Assembly (NCBI GenBank): GCA_963749535.1 | Contig: CAVVNF010000018.1 | Coordinates: 134,118 to 198,117 of the forward strand | DNA length: 64,000 bases | Direction of reading: 5' to 3' | Source: Chersky-299 sp963749535 | Lineage (GTDB): Bacteria > Actinomycetota > Thermoleophilia > RBG-16-64-13 | Shown: positions 1-8,367 of the stretch, piece after piece | Layout of the letters: every line of letters starts with the position of its first letter | Position numbering within the stretch: position 1 is the first letter of the stretch | Position numbers and translations under genes: made by a program | The notes under the pieces: model-generated | What the model was told of the DNA's origin: nothing | The model's input: only the letters and a program-made list of their open reading frames with translations | The model's database searches: none

Positions 1-2
1 AC

Positions 3-1598
3 GGTCTGAACCCGATGCTCCAGAACCCAGGGATGGTGATCCACCCGGTGGCGCTGTATGTGGGTTACGTGGGGTTGGCGATACCGTTCGCGCTCGTGAT
101 GGGCGGACTGCTGGCCGGGAGGGGGAGCCTGGCCTGGGGACGGTCAGCCCGCCGATGGACCCTGGTGGCGTGGATCTTCCTGACCATCGGGAACATCGTG
201 GGAGCCTGGTGGGCCTACGTGACCCTTGGCTGGGGCGGCTATTGGGCCTGGGATCCGGTGGAGAACGCCTCGCTCATGCCTTGGCTCACGAGCACCGCTC
301 TGGTGCACTCGCTCGTAATGATCCGCAAGCGGGATATGCTCAAGGTCTGGACCGTCTTTTTGGTGGCGGTCAGTTTCATACTGACCATTTTCGGAACCTT
401 CCTTACCCGATCCGGGATCGCGACGTCGGTTCACGCCTTCGGTGACAATGCGTTCATCCCCTGGTTCACGGTGTTTCTGGTGCTTGCGGTGGTGTTCTCG
501 CTCTACGTGATCTTGGCCAGGCTGCCCCTGCTACGATCGATCAAGCGGCTGGACCATCTGCTCTCGCGGGAGTCCAGCTTCGTTTACAACAACATCTTGC
601 TCACGGCCATAACCGTTGCCGTGTTGTGGGGGGTCCTTTTCCCGACCATCGCCAGCGCCATTCGGGGACAGAACGTGGAGTTGGGCACCGGTTACTACCC
701 CAGCGTCACTGTGCCGCTGGGGCTCATCCTGATATTTCTCACCGGGCTTTGCTCGCTCCTCTTGTGGCGCGGGTTCTCCTGGTCGCGACTGGCAAGGGCG
801 CTGGCGGGCACGTTCGGGTTCGCGATCATCGTGCTCATCGCGTTGCTCGCTCTGGGCGTCAGGCGGCCGTATCCCCTGATCAGTTTCACCTTCTCCGCTT
901 TCACGGTCGCCGTGGTCGTCCTGCAGTACTGGCGCGGCTGGCGGGAGAGGCGGGCGGCTCGCCGCAAAGATCCGTTCACCACTTTCGGGCAGATGGTCTG
1001 GGCCAACCGGCCCCGCTACGGAGGCTTTCTGGTCCATCTCGGGATCATCCTCCTGCTGGTGGGAGTCACCGGCTCGTACGCCTTCAAGCAGTCCACTGAA
1101 GGTGAGGTTTCCAAAGGCGGCAGTCTCACCATCGGTCGCTTTGAGCTCGTCTACGACGGTCTCACCACCCAACAGACCGCGGACAAGCAACTGGCGCGGG
1201 CCACGTTCACCCTCAAAGAGGGCGCAAAGGTGATCGGCATCATCCAGCCGGTGAAGGAGTATTACCCGGCCAGCGACCAGACCTGGACGCATGTCGCGTT
1301 ACACAGCACGCTCGCCGGTGATGTCTACGTGACTTTGCTCGAGTACGCCGACGGGGGCTCCAGCGTCACGATCCAGGCTCAGGTCAACCCACTCGTGAAC
1401 TGGCTGTGGATCGGCGGCGCTGTCATGGTTCTGGGCGGGATCATTGCCCTGTGGCCCAGTCGTTCAGGCAGACGGGACCCCACTTCGTCCGCCGTCGTTT
1501 CGAAGAGTGACGCGCCCAAGCCGCCGGCCGCTCGTCCCCAGCCACAAAAGAGACCTTCCCCGAAAGGCAGGGCGAAGGGCGGCGGGAATGCCACGTGA
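3..1598 (+). CDS. ccmF: Cytochrome c maturation protein CcmF (heme lyase subunit), 5' partial
   Basis: CcmF is the large membrane subunit of the System I heme lyase that attaches heme to apocytochrome c outside the membrane. The frame is already open at base 3, reading GLNPMLQNPGMVIHP, a sequence internal to CcmF, so the true start lies before the window. The WWD-type heme-handling motif WGGYWAWDPVENASLMPWL is visible, followed by many hydrophobic segments and a soluble domain before the last membrane helix. The last ~45 residues are a Lys/Pro/Ser-rich tail. It overlaps ccmA by 11 bases, which indicates one operon. The identity is firm; only the N-terminus is missing. Confidence 0.95.
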   Translation, partial: GLNPMLQNPGMVIHPVALYVGYVGLAIPFALVMGGLLAGRGSLAWGRSARRWTLVAWIFLTIGNIVGAWWAYVTLGWGGYWAWDPVENASLMPWLTSTALVHSLVMIRKRDMLKVWTVFLVAVSFILTIFGTFLTRSGIATSVHAFGDNAFIPWFTVFLVLAVVFSLYVILARLPLLRSIKRLDHLLSRESSFVYNNILLTAITVAVLWGVLFPTIASAIRGQNVELGTGYYPSVTVPLGLILIFLTGLCSLLLWRGFSWSRLARALAGTFGFAIIVLIALLALGVRRPYPLISFTFSAFTVAVVVLQYWRGWRERRAARRKDPFTTFGQMVWANRPRYGGFLVHLGIILLLVGVTGSYAFKQSTEGEVSKGGSLTIGRFELVYDGLTTQQTADKQLARATFTLKEGAKVIGIIQPVKEYYPASDQTWTHVALHSTLAGDVYVTLLEYADGGSSVTIQAQVNPLVNWLWIGGAVMVLGGIIALWPSRSGRRDPTSSAVVSKSDAPKPPAARPQPQKRPSPKGRAKGGGNAT

Positions 1599-2328
1599 GG
1601 AGACCCAACCGCCCCCCGCCGTCGAGGTCAAGAACCTATGGAAGACCTACGGTCACGTGGAGGCACTCAAGGGCGTCGACCTGAACGTGGCGGAGGGGAG
1701 CTTCCTGACCATTTTCGGGCCCAATGGCGCCGGCAAGACTACCCTCATGAAGGTTCTTGCCACCCTGGCCCGGCCGAGTGAGGGCTCGGTGTTCGTGGGC
1801 GGGCACGACGTTACCAAAGAAGCCGGGAGTGTCCGACGGCTGGTTGGCGTCATCTCTCACAACACGTATCTGTACCCTCAGCTCACCGCGATGGAGAATC
1901 TCGCTTTCTACGGGCGGATGTACGGCCTGAAGCACGTCGAAGATCGATCGGGAGGACTCCTGCAGCAGATGGGCCTGAGCGGCCGCCGCCACGACAGAGT
2001 CGGTACCTTTTCCCGCGGCATGCAGCAACGACTATCCGTGGCGCGTGCGCTGCTGCACGAGCCGACCCTGCTCCTTCTCGACGAGCCGTACACTGGATTG
2101 GACCAGCACGCGAGCCGCGTCCTGGCGCGGGTCTTGGAAGGTCTTCGCGATGGCCATCGCACCGTGGTCATGACGACCCACAACCTTCAAGAAGGACTTG
2201 AGAGTTGCGACCGGGTGGCAATTCTGGTGAAGGGCCGGCTCGTTTTTGAAGAGGCGGGCGACGCCGTGGATCGCGCCGGGTTCCAGGCCACGTATTTCGC
2301 GTGCGTCGAGAAGGCCAGGAAACGATGA
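1588..2328 (+). CDS. ccmA: Heme exporter ATP-binding protein CcmA
   Basis: This is the ATPase of the CcmABCD complex, which releases holo-CcmE during cytochrome c maturation. The 246-residue product has Walker A (GPNGAGKTT, about residue 45), an ABC signature of the form FSRGMQQRLSVARAL, Walker B (LLLLDEPYTGLD) and the switch His in MTTHNLQEG. The ATG at 1588 is chosen because the ABC domain begins about 12 residues later. The frame is open further upstream, but that stretch overlaps the ccmF tail and has no ABC homology. The gene sits between ccmF and ccmB; its stop overlaps the ccmB start as ATGA. Generic ABC ATPases look similar, but the context decides the call. Confidence 0.93.
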   Translation: MPREETQPPPAVEVKNLWKTYGHVEALKGVDLNVAEGSFLTIFGPNGAGKTTLMKVLATLARPSEGSVFVGGHDVTKEAGSVRRLVGVISHNTYLYPQLTAMENLAFYGRMYGLKHVEDRSGGLLQQMGLSGRRHDRVGTFSRGMQQRLSVARALLHEPTLLLLDEPYTGLDQHASRVLARVLEGLRDGHRTVVMTTHNLQEGLESCDRVAILVKGRLVFEEAGDAVDRAGFQATYFACVEKARKR

Positions 2329-3002
2329 ACGCGCTGGGGCAGGCCTGGGCGATCACCAAGAAAGATCTCCTCGCCGAACTGCGGGGTGCCAGCACGATCG
2401 TTTCCATGGTGTTGCTCGGCTTGCTGGTGGTGCTGGTCTTCAATTTCGGCACAGATCCGGGCGCCAAGGACGTGACGCTTCAGCGCTCCGGCGTGCTGTG
2501 GGCGGCGTTCCTCTTCGCCGGCGTCATTGCGGTGGGTCGCTCGTTCGCCACCGAGAAAGAGGCCGGGTGTCTGGACGGTCTCTTGCTCTGCCCCGTGGAC
2601 CGCGCGGTAATCTACCTGGGCAAGCTCATCGGCAACCTCATCCTGCTCTTCGCGACGGGGCTGGTGATCCTTGGCTTCTTCACCGTGCTGTACAACGTGA
2701 GTCTCGGGTCCGGCTGGGCTGGGCTTCTCCTCGTGATCGCCCTGGCCAGCATAGGCTTTAGCGCAGTGGGGACCTTGTTCGCGGCGGTGGGGGCGGGCGT
2801 GCGCGCCAGGGACGCGCTGTTGGCGGTGTTCATCTTTCCCCTTCTCGTGCCTCTGATCATCGCTGCGGCCTACGTGTCTACGATTCTCCTCGGCGGTCAA
2901 GGGCTGGGGAGCGCCGGGCTGTGGCCCTGGTTCCTCGTCGTGTACGATGTGATATTCCTGGCAGTCGCGTTCATGACATTTGATTTCGTGGTGGAGGAAT
3001 AG
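2325..3002 (+). CDS. ccmB: Heme exporter permease CcmB
   Basis: CcmB is the integral membrane partner of CcmA. The 225-residue product has six predicted hydrophobic stretches and the CcmB-like N-terminus AWAITKKDLLAELRG, followed by the region FATEKEAGCLDGLLLCPVD. The ATG at 2325 overlaps the ccmA stop (ATGA), implying translational coupling. An upstream in-frame GTG at 2301 would lie inside ccmA and is less likely. ccmC follows after three bases. Membrane permeases diverge quickly, but the position between ccmA and ccmC and the length are those expected for CcmB. Confidence 0.93.
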   Translation: MNALGQAWAITKKDLLAELRGASTIVSMVLLGLLVVLVFNFGTDPGAKDVTLQRSGVLWAAFLFAGVIAVGRSFATEKEAGCLDGLLLCPVDRAVIYLGKLIGNLILLFATGLVILGFFTVLYNVSLGSGWAGLLLVIALASIGFSAVGTLFAAVGAGVRARDALLAVFIFPLLVPLIIAAAYVSTILLGGQGLGSAGLWPWFLVVYDVIFLAVAFMTFDFVVEE

Positions 3003-3005
3003 CCG

Positions 3006-3719
3006 ATGGATTCCGGGGCCGCGCGGCGCGATCTCATGGTCTCGGTTCTCGGGGCGGTCACCTTCTTGTTCATGCTGGTGGCTCTCGTGAGTGCACTCGT
3101 GTTGGCGCCGCGCGAGGCGACGATGGGTGACGTGCAGCGCATCTTCTACTTCCATATGCCCAGCGCCTGGGTCGCGCTGGGGCCGGGCTTCACCGTCGTG
3201 TTCGCACTAAGCATCGCCTATCTGGCCACAGGGCGGCTCAAGTACGATCGGGTGGCGGCGGCATCGGCGGAGATAGGTGTGATGTTCACGACCATCACTC
3301 TGGTCACCGGCCCCATATGGGCCAAATCCGTCTGGGGCGTTTATTGGACGTGGGACCCGCGCCTGACGACGACGCTCGTGCTCTGGTTCATCTATATGGG
3401 CTATCTCTTGTTGCGCTCGGTGGCGGGGGAGGGGCACCGGCGTGCGCGCCTCGCCGCCGTGTACGGCATCGTAGGATGGGTGGACGTACCCATCGTGTTC
3501 TTTTCCATCTGGTGGTGGAGAACCGTCCATCCCCGCATTCTGACGAGCCATGGATTCGCGCTCGATCCGCGGATGACCGCGGTGCTCATCGTCTCACTGG
3601 TCGCTTTCACGCTGCTTTATGTCTTTCTGCTCGTTCTGCGGGTACGTATCGAGAGCATGGGCGCGGAAGCGCAGGCACTGCGCTTCCGCGCCCGAGACCG
3701 TCGAGGAGGCGGAACATGA
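3006..3719 (+). CDS. ccmC: Heme exporter/handling protein CcmC
   Basis: CcmC loads heme onto CcmE on the outer face of the membrane. The 237-residue product has six hydrophobic helices, the two conserved His regions (IFYFHMPSAW near residue 47 and HPRILTSHGF near residue 178) and the WWD motif VWGVYWTWDPRLTTTLVLWF around residue 110. A second CcsA/ResC-like family shares WWD motifs, but the size and ccm context favour CcmC. Its last codons contain a perfect 14-bp inverted repeat (3661-3691), and its stop overlaps the ccmD-like start as ATGA. Confidence 0.95.
   Translation: MDSGAARRDLMVSVLGAVTFLFMLVALVSALVLAPREATMGDVQRIFYFHMPSAWVALGPGFTVVFALSIAYLATGRLKYDRVAAASAEIGVMFTTITLVTGPIWAKSVWGVYWTWDPRLTTTLVLWFIYMGYLLLRSVAGEGHRRARLAAVYGIVGWVDVPIVFFSIWWWRTVHPRILTSHGFALDPRMTAVLIVSLVAFTLLYVFLLVLRVRIESMGAEAQALRFRARDRRGGGT
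3661..3691 (+). other. Perfect 14-bp hairpin inside the 3' end of ccmC
   Basis: Bases 3661-3674 and 3678-3691 are exact reverse complements around a 3-base loop (gca). The hairpin is translated as part of CcmC and ends 24 bases before the ccmD-like start codon. It has no U-run, so it is not a standard terminator. An mRNA-stability or translational-coupling role is inferred only from position. Confidence 0.6.
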
Positions 3720-3883
3720 GCGCCACTGGCTATCTCGCGGTGGGGTACGGCCTCATCTGGGTGATCATCGCGGTATACATCGCCTACATGGGGCAGAGAC
3801 AGGCCGGACTGCGCAGGCAACTGGAGAGCTTGCGCGAGGAGCTTTCAGATAGTGAAGGCGGTGGCGAAGAGGGCTTGCTTTAG
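3716..3883 (+). CDS. ccmD: Small single-span membrane protein, CcmD-like
   Basis: This 55-residue protein has one N-terminal transmembrane helix (GYGLIWVIIAVYIAYMG, about residues 9-25) followed by a charged cytoplasmic tail (RQAGLRRQLESLREEL). That is the layout of CcmD, which stabilises the CcmABC complex. CcmD sequences are poorly conserved, so the call rests on size, topology, the ATGA overlap with ccmC and the operon position. The start is the ATG at 3716, preceded by the purine-rich cgaggaggcgg. Confidence 0.8.
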   Translation: MSATGYLAVGYGLIWVIIAVYIAYMGQRQAGLRRQLESLREELSDSEGGGEEGLL

Positions 3884-3928
3884 AGCTTTGCCGGTCGCTG
3901 GGGGTGCTGACACAAGGGCGGGGAGCCA

Positions 3929-4303
3929 GTGGATACGTCGATCGCGTGCTTTGGCCGATGCGGCAAGAGCAATACGCCCAGGGTGCTTGAATTGGTCGCG
4001 GAACGAGCCGCCGCCCTCGGCATCGCGGACGTGGTCATTCCCTCGGTGACCGGCGCCAGTGGGCTACTCGCCCGCGACATCGCCCAGACGCTCAAGCGGT
4101 TCGGAGAGGGCACCAAAGTGGCGGTGGAGATCTCACTCGCCGCGTCCGATGCGGGACTCATCTCCCCCCACAGTGAGGTGATCTCGTGCGGGGGCTCCGG
4201 CCGTGGTCTGGACACTGCGCTCGTGCTTCGTCCCGCCCATGCGCAAGACTTCTTCGATTTGGAGATACTGGAGATCATCTGCAAGCCGAGGAGCGCCAGA
4301 TAG
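3929..4303 (+). CDS. Pyruvate kinase C-terminal (alpha/beta) domain-like protein
   Basis: This 124-residue protein resembles the stand-alone family related to the pyruvate kinase C-terminal domain, which binds allosteric effectors in the enzyme. Visible family features are GKSNTPRVLELVAERAAALG near the N-terminus and the C-terminal segment DTALVLRPAHAQDFFDLEIL. No kinase barrel is present, so it is not a pyruvate kinase, and its biochemical role is unknown. The GTG start at 3929 follows gcggggag. It lies 45 bases after ccmD and may be co-transcribed with the ccm genes. Confidence 0.7.
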   Translation: MDTSIACFGRCGKSNTPRVLELVAERAAALGIADVVIPSVTGASGLLARDIAQTLKRFGEGTKVAVEISLAASDAGLISPHSEVISCGGSGRGLDTALVLRPAHAQDFFDLEILEIICKPRSAR

Positions 4304-4343
4304 CGGGTCCAAACGGGGCACCGCCGATCCGAAGGAGCTGAAG

Positions 4344-4760
4344 ATGGACGTGACGAGGGGCGTGGCGACGTTCAACCTGGTCGTTCAGGCGGTCCTCATC
4401 GTGGCGGCTCTCACTGGAGCCACCCTTGCATGGCGGCACAAGTTCAGTCGCCACTGCCTCCTGATGAGGACGGCCATAGCAGCCCAGATCCTCGTCATCG
4501 GCATCATCATGGCTCCCCAGTTCGTCCGATACCTGAGCCACTGGAACGGCTGGTCCACCTTCATCGTGGAGATGATCGTCCACCACGTGTTCGGGCTGAT
4601 CGTCCTTGGCCTGTGGATCTATATTAACCTGGCCTTCACCGGGGTGGTCAAAGCGCCGCGCCGCTACACGTGGTTCATGCGCAGCGCACTCGTTTCATGG
4701 CTGATTTCCCTCGGCCTTGGGATCTATCTGTACGGGCACATCTGGCGAGGATGGCATTGA
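4344..4760 (+). CDS. Four-helix membrane protein, DUF420-like
   Basis: The 138-residue product has four hydrophobic segments (about residues 8-28, 42-62, 76-98 and 112-132) with His residues at or near helix ends (RHKFSRH, IVHHVFG). This resembles DUF420 small membrane proteins, some of which act in respiratory oxidase assembly. The ATG at 4344 has a good ribosome site (gaaggag, 6 bases away). Its place just behind ccm genes fits a respiratory or heme role, but that is inference. The family assignment is tentative. Confidence 0.55.
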   Translation: MDVTRGVATFNLVVQAVLIVAALTGATLAWRHKFSRHCLLMRTAIAAQILVIGIIMAPQFVRYLSHWNGWSTFIVEMIVHHVFGLIVLGLWIYINLAFTGVVKAPRRYTWFMRSALVSWLISLGLGIYLYGHIWRGWH

Positions 4761-4852
4761 TCGGGTTGTAGAACGAGGCCCGTTGCGGAGATCCAGCCGC
4801 CTTGTGCCTCGGATTTGGCTCGGGCGTCGGGACGCGAGAAAGACTATCGGTG

Positions 4853-6322
4853 CTATCGGTGCTCGTGCCGCTCGGGGATGTACTCCTCGAGAACGGGGAA
4901 GTCGCGCAGCTCCTTGTCGATGGCCGCGCGCATGAACGAGTCCACCCACCAGAAGACGTCTTGTGATTGGATGTTGCTGCGCAGTCGACGCATCCGGTAT
5001 TTGCGCTCACCGACGTCCATCCGGTAGGCGTTGTATATCGCGTCGGCCGTCTGCTCGACGTCGTATGGATTCACCACCAGCGCCGCGCGCCCGAGCTGCG
5101 CCGCCGCCCCAGCGAACTGGCTAAGGATGAGCACCGAGTCTTCTTCGACGCTGCAGGCGCAGAACTCTTTGCAGACCAGGTTCATCCCGTCTTTGAGCGG
5201 CGTGACCAGGGCTATCTGGGCCGCGCGGTAGAAGGCTAGAAGTTCTCGGGGCTCCAGGCTGCGGAACATATAGTGCACCGGCACCCAGCCCATCTGCGTG
5301 AAGCGACCGTTTATCTGCCCCACCAGCTGATCGATCTCGTGCTTGAGGTCGTCGTATCGAGGGATGCCTTCCCGGCTGGGCACGACCACTTGGATGAGGT
5401 TGATGCGCCCGCGCACTTCGGGAAACCGCTCGAGTAGATCGCGGAATGCCCGTAGCCGGTGAGGGATGCCTTTGGTGTAGTCCAGACGATCGATACCGAG
5501 TACCAGCTGCCTCTCCCCAAAGTGCGAAAGGATGCGGCGGTATTCGATCTCGACCTGCGGTGAGGCCGCTCGCTCGGCGAAGTCGTGAGCATCGATCCCT
5601 ATGGGGAAGGTGCCCACGTGCGTCTCGTGTCCGGCGCTTTGGATCGAGTGGAGGTGGCCTTCCGACTTCATACGCACTCCCCTGAGCAGCGTGCGTACGC
5701 ATTGGATGAAGTTCCTACGATCTCGTAGGGTCTGAAATCCCACGAGGTCGTAGGCGAGGAGCGAATCGAGCACGGCCTGTCGCTCGGGCAATTTGAGGAA
5801 GATGTCCGGCGGTGGGAACGGGACGTGCAGGAAGAAAGCTAGATCGGGGCAGTTCTTGTTCTCTCGGAGGTGGTGAGCCACGTCGAGGAGCTGGTAGTCA
5901 TGGATCCATACGAAGTCGGCCGGCCCGGCTTCCTGTGCGACGGCCTCCGCGAACCGGCGATTCACCTTGACGTAAGCATGCCAGTACTCGGGGTCGAAGT
6001 TGCACTGGGATTCCATGTCGTGAAAAAGCGGCCATATGGTCTCGTTGGAATAACCGTTGTAGTAGCGGTCATAGTCGTCCGAGCTGAGAAGCACGGGTTT
6101 GAGCGAATACCCGGCATCGGCGGCTGCCTCCTGGAGGATGTCATTGAGTTGAGGAACCGGCTCGGTCACGCCGGGCCAGCCGATCCACAACCCGCCGCGG
6201 TTGCGGAGTACGGGGAGCAGAGCCGTGACCAGTCCCCCCGAGCCTGCCGTCAGTCCCCACCCGTTGGGTTTGCGCTTGAGGACATAGGGAAGCCGGTTGG
6301 AAACGACGATCAGTCGCTCCAT
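4853..6322 (-). CDS. otsA: Trehalose-6-phosphate synthase (GT20)
   Basis: The enzyme transfers glucose from a nucleotide sugar (UDP- or ADP-glucose) to glucose-6-phosphate to give trehalose-6-phosphate. The 489-residue product starts with IVVSNRLPYVL and shows the glycine loop GSGGLVTALLP, LWIGWPG, the acceptor motif VWIHDYQLLDVAHHLRENK, GIDRLDYTKGIPHRL with the catalytic Arg/Lys pair, and DGMNLVCKEF near residue 375. Length is normal for bacterial OtsA. It is the last gene of an otsB-DUF5752-treT-otsA operon and begins 8 bases after treT. No frame problems are seen. Confidence 0.97.
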   Translation of the reverse strand: MERLIVVSNRLPYVLKRKPNGWGLTAGSGGLVTALLPVLRNRGGLWIGWPGVTEPVPQLNDILQEAAADAGYSLKPVLLSSDDYDRYYNGYSNETIWPLFHDMESQCNFDPEYWHAYVKVNRRFAEAVAQEAGPADFVWIHDYQLLDVAHHLRENKNCPDLAFFLHVPFPPPDIFLKLPERQAVLDSLLAYDLVGFQTLRDRRNFIQCVRTLLRGVRMKSEGHLHSIQSAGHETHVGTFPIGIDAHDFAERAASPQVEIEYRRILSHFGERQLVLGIDRLDYTKGIPHRLRAFRDLLERFPEVRGRINLIQVVVPSREGIPRYDDLKHEIDQLVGQINGRFTQMGWVPVHYMFRSLEPRELLAFYRAAQIALVTPLKDGMNLVCKEFCACSVEEDSVLILSQFAGAAAQLGRAALVVNPYDVEQTADAIYNAYRMDVGERKYRMRRLRSNIQSQDVFWWVDSFMRAAIDKELRDFPVLEEYIPERHEHR

Positions 6323-6330
6323 GCCGGCTG

Positions 6331-7608
6331 CTAACCCAGCTCTATGCGGTCCTCGTTCCCGTGGATGAGCGCCACCATCACGGTGAGGTACTCGCGGAGG
6401 TGCCGCGTGATCAGGAAATTCTGGCGTGCCATCTCTCGTGCGTTCTCTCCGATCTGTTTGATCCGCTGCCTGTTGAAAAGCAGGTAGCGGATTCGAAGAG
6501 CGGCTCCTTCGGGTGTGTCCACCAGGAAGCCCGTTTGATGGTTGACCAACTGTAGCCGGATACCCCCGGTGTTGCCGCCGATCACCGGCTTACCTTTCCA
6601 CATCGCTTCGGTGACGGTCAGTCCGAAGCCTTCTCGGAGGGACTTCTGGAGCACGATGTCGGCCCCGGTCTGCAAAGCATTGATCGTACGGTCGGTGTAG
6701 TGACCTGACGCTAGCACATGGATGTCCGCGTCGCCAGCCGCCGCCTCTCGCACTTCGTTAAGGACGACCTCCCCTTCCGGATCGTCGACAGCCCCGCCGC
6801 CGGCTAGCACCAGCTGTAGGCTGGGCACGAACCTCTTGGCGAACTGGTAGGCCTCGATGACACCAAGCGGGTCTTTGAAGCGGTCGAAGCGCGAGACCTG
6901 CAGGATCATCGGACGCTGCGGGTCGATGCCGAACTCTGTCTTCACTTCGAGCACTCTGCGCGCCGACAAGGGAAGATTCTTCTCGCTCAAGGGGTCGATG
7001 CTCGGCGGGATGATGTACACGGTGTGCGGCATAGGCTGGGCGAACGCATCGAGGGAGAAGATGCTAGCGTCGTACGGGTTGATGAACTGGCGCAGGTACT
7101 TCCAGATAGGTCTCCAGGGGTGGCTCACGTCGATATGGCACCGCCAGATCCACTTGGCGGCGCCGCGGCCGCAGTACAGAAGCAGGGGCGCGGGCTGCGG
7201 ATCGTGGATGAAGACGACGTTCGCGCTCTCAAGCATCGGTCGGAGGCGCTCGGAATTCGCCTGGTTGACCTCTTCGTATACGCGCAGGAGCCGATCGGGG
7301 ATATGGACCGTCTTGCCCTGGAGCCCGTTGTGAAACCCCTTGGTACATGCGAAGAAGTCTTCGTTGCCCTCTATAACCTCCCAACTCGCGTCGATACCCA
7401 GTTCCTGCATCAGGGGCACCAACTTCTCCAGGATCTCGGCTACCCCGCCACCCTGGCGGGTGGAGTTGACGTGCACGACCTTGAGGCCTTTCAACAGCTC
7501 GGCGAGCTGGCGAAGCTGCTCGACCGCGTCGAGCCCGGCGTGCCTGGCGTATCTGTCCAGAAGAGCTGGGGGAGAAGGGATTGCCATTGTCAGGCCCTGG
7601 TCGGCCAT
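6331..7608 (-). CDS. treT: Trehalose synthase TreT (nucleotide-glucose:glucose, GT4)
   Basis: TreT makes trehalose in one reversible step from NDP-glucose and free glucose. The 425-residue product has the TreT N-terminal motif VVHVNSTRQGGGVAEIL, RCHIDVSHPW in the middle, the phosphate-binding LQVSRFDRFKDPLGVIEAY, and the GT4 E-X7-E region REGFGLTVTEAMWKG. The ATG at 7608 is preceded by ctggag at 7-base spacing. It lies two bases downstream of the DUF5752 gene, so the two are coupled. Having both TreT and OtsAB in one operon is notable. The alternative name, trehalose phosphorylase/synthase GT4, refers to the same family. Confidence 0.93.
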   Translation of the reverse strand: MADQGLTMAIPSPPALLDRYARHAGLDAVEQLRQLAELLKGLKVVHVNSTRQGGGVAEILEKLVPLMQELGIDASWEVIEGNEDFFACTKGFHNGLQGKTVHIPDRLLRVYEEVNQANSERLRPMLESANVVFIHDPQPAPLLLYCGRGAAKWIWRCHIDVSHPWRPIWKYLRQFINPYDASIFSLDAFAQPMPHTVYIIPPSIDPLSEKNLPLSARRVLEVKTEFGIDPQRPMILQVSRFDRFKDPLGVIEAYQFAKRFVPSLQLVLAGGGAVDDPEGEVVLNEVREAAAGDADIHVLASGHYTDRTINALQTGADIVLQKSLREGFGLTVTEAMWKGKPVIGGNTGGIRLQLVNHQTGFLVDTPEGAALRIRYLLFNRQRIKQIGENAREMARQNFLITRHLREYLTVMVALIHGNEDRIELG

Positions 7609-7610
7609 TG

Positions 7611-8363
7611 TCAGTCTCCAGTCGCTGTCGCTGATAACCGGCCAGCAGTTGTTTCGTCGGTGGCGGCGGCCACACTTGGAGAGGCCTCGTCCCCCGTTTG
7701 CGCTTCCTGGAAGCCGACCGGGGGGAGGAAGTAGCTCTCAAAGAGAGTACCCAAACGGGCCTTCAGGCTGTACAGCGAGTCGAAGTAGGGGTCGGTCTCG
7801 GCCAGGGCATCAGAGAGAGCGGAGTAATCAGCATCCAGGCCGCTCAACCAGGCCCGAAAGTCGTCCACACCCCCCTTGGTGCGGCGGCGGGCGTCAATGA
7901 AGTGGTAGAAGATGCTCCCCACCGACATCGTGGGCAGGGCGTCCACCAACTCTTCGGGCCGGCCGAGCCGCCTATGGGTGTCGAAGACGACGATAGTCGA
8001 GCGCACGAAGTGGAACTGTTGATCGCCCCGTGCGACCAGCACCACCTCGCTCTCATCGAGCCGCTCGTCGATGACCTCGATGACCTCCTGGCGCAGACCC
8101 TCCAGATCCGCGAAATCCATGGGGTCGATCACAGCGAGCCGCTCGGCCATCCGGTTGTCGTGAAGACTTTGAAGAGACCAGGAGGCAAAGTCGTTGTTGA
8201 ACTCGCGGTCCGACGACTGAGGGCGCAGAAGTGTGCCCCAGAAGTGGTGGTACACGGAGCCAGGGTGGATGTCCCGCAGGATATTGCGCATCTCGCGGAG
8301 CGTCTGCGCCCGTCGCCCCGTGGCGATGTTCGCCAGCGCACAGTCCTTGATCGCAAAATCCAT
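7611..8363 (-). CDS. DUF5752 family protein
   Basis: This is a 250-residue protein of unknown function. It begins MDFAIKDCALANIATGRRAQ, followed by two similar helical stretches, each with a signature of the type GSVYHHFWGTLL (about residue 40) and GSIFYHFIDARRR (about residue 150). That suggests an internal duplication typical of DUF5752. Such proteins are known next to trehalose or GT4 genes, but no reaction has been assigned that I can state. The ATG at 8363 is chosen because gggag lies upstream and the otsB stop is four bases before it. The last ~30 residues are Ala/Thr-rich. A regulatory or partner role in trehalose synthesis is inference. Confidence 0.75.
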   Translation of the reverse strand: MDFAIKDCALANIATGRRAQTLREMRNILRDIHPGSVYHHFWGTLLRPQSSDREFNNDFASWSLQSLHDNRMAERLAVIDPMDFADLEGLRQEVIEVIDERLDESEVVLVARGDQQFHFVRSTIVVFDTHRRLGRPEELVDALPTMSVGSIFYHFIDARRRTKGGVDDFRAWLSGLDADYSALSDALAETDPYFDSLYSLKARLGTLFESYFLPPVGFQEAQTGDEASPSVAAATDETTAGRLSATATGD

Positions 8364-8367
8364 CCCG

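Noticed and set aside
531..1292. 253-codon minus-strand frame opposite ccmF
   Set aside because: Composition is highly charged with no motif; it is a shadow of the GC-rich ccmF coding sequence.
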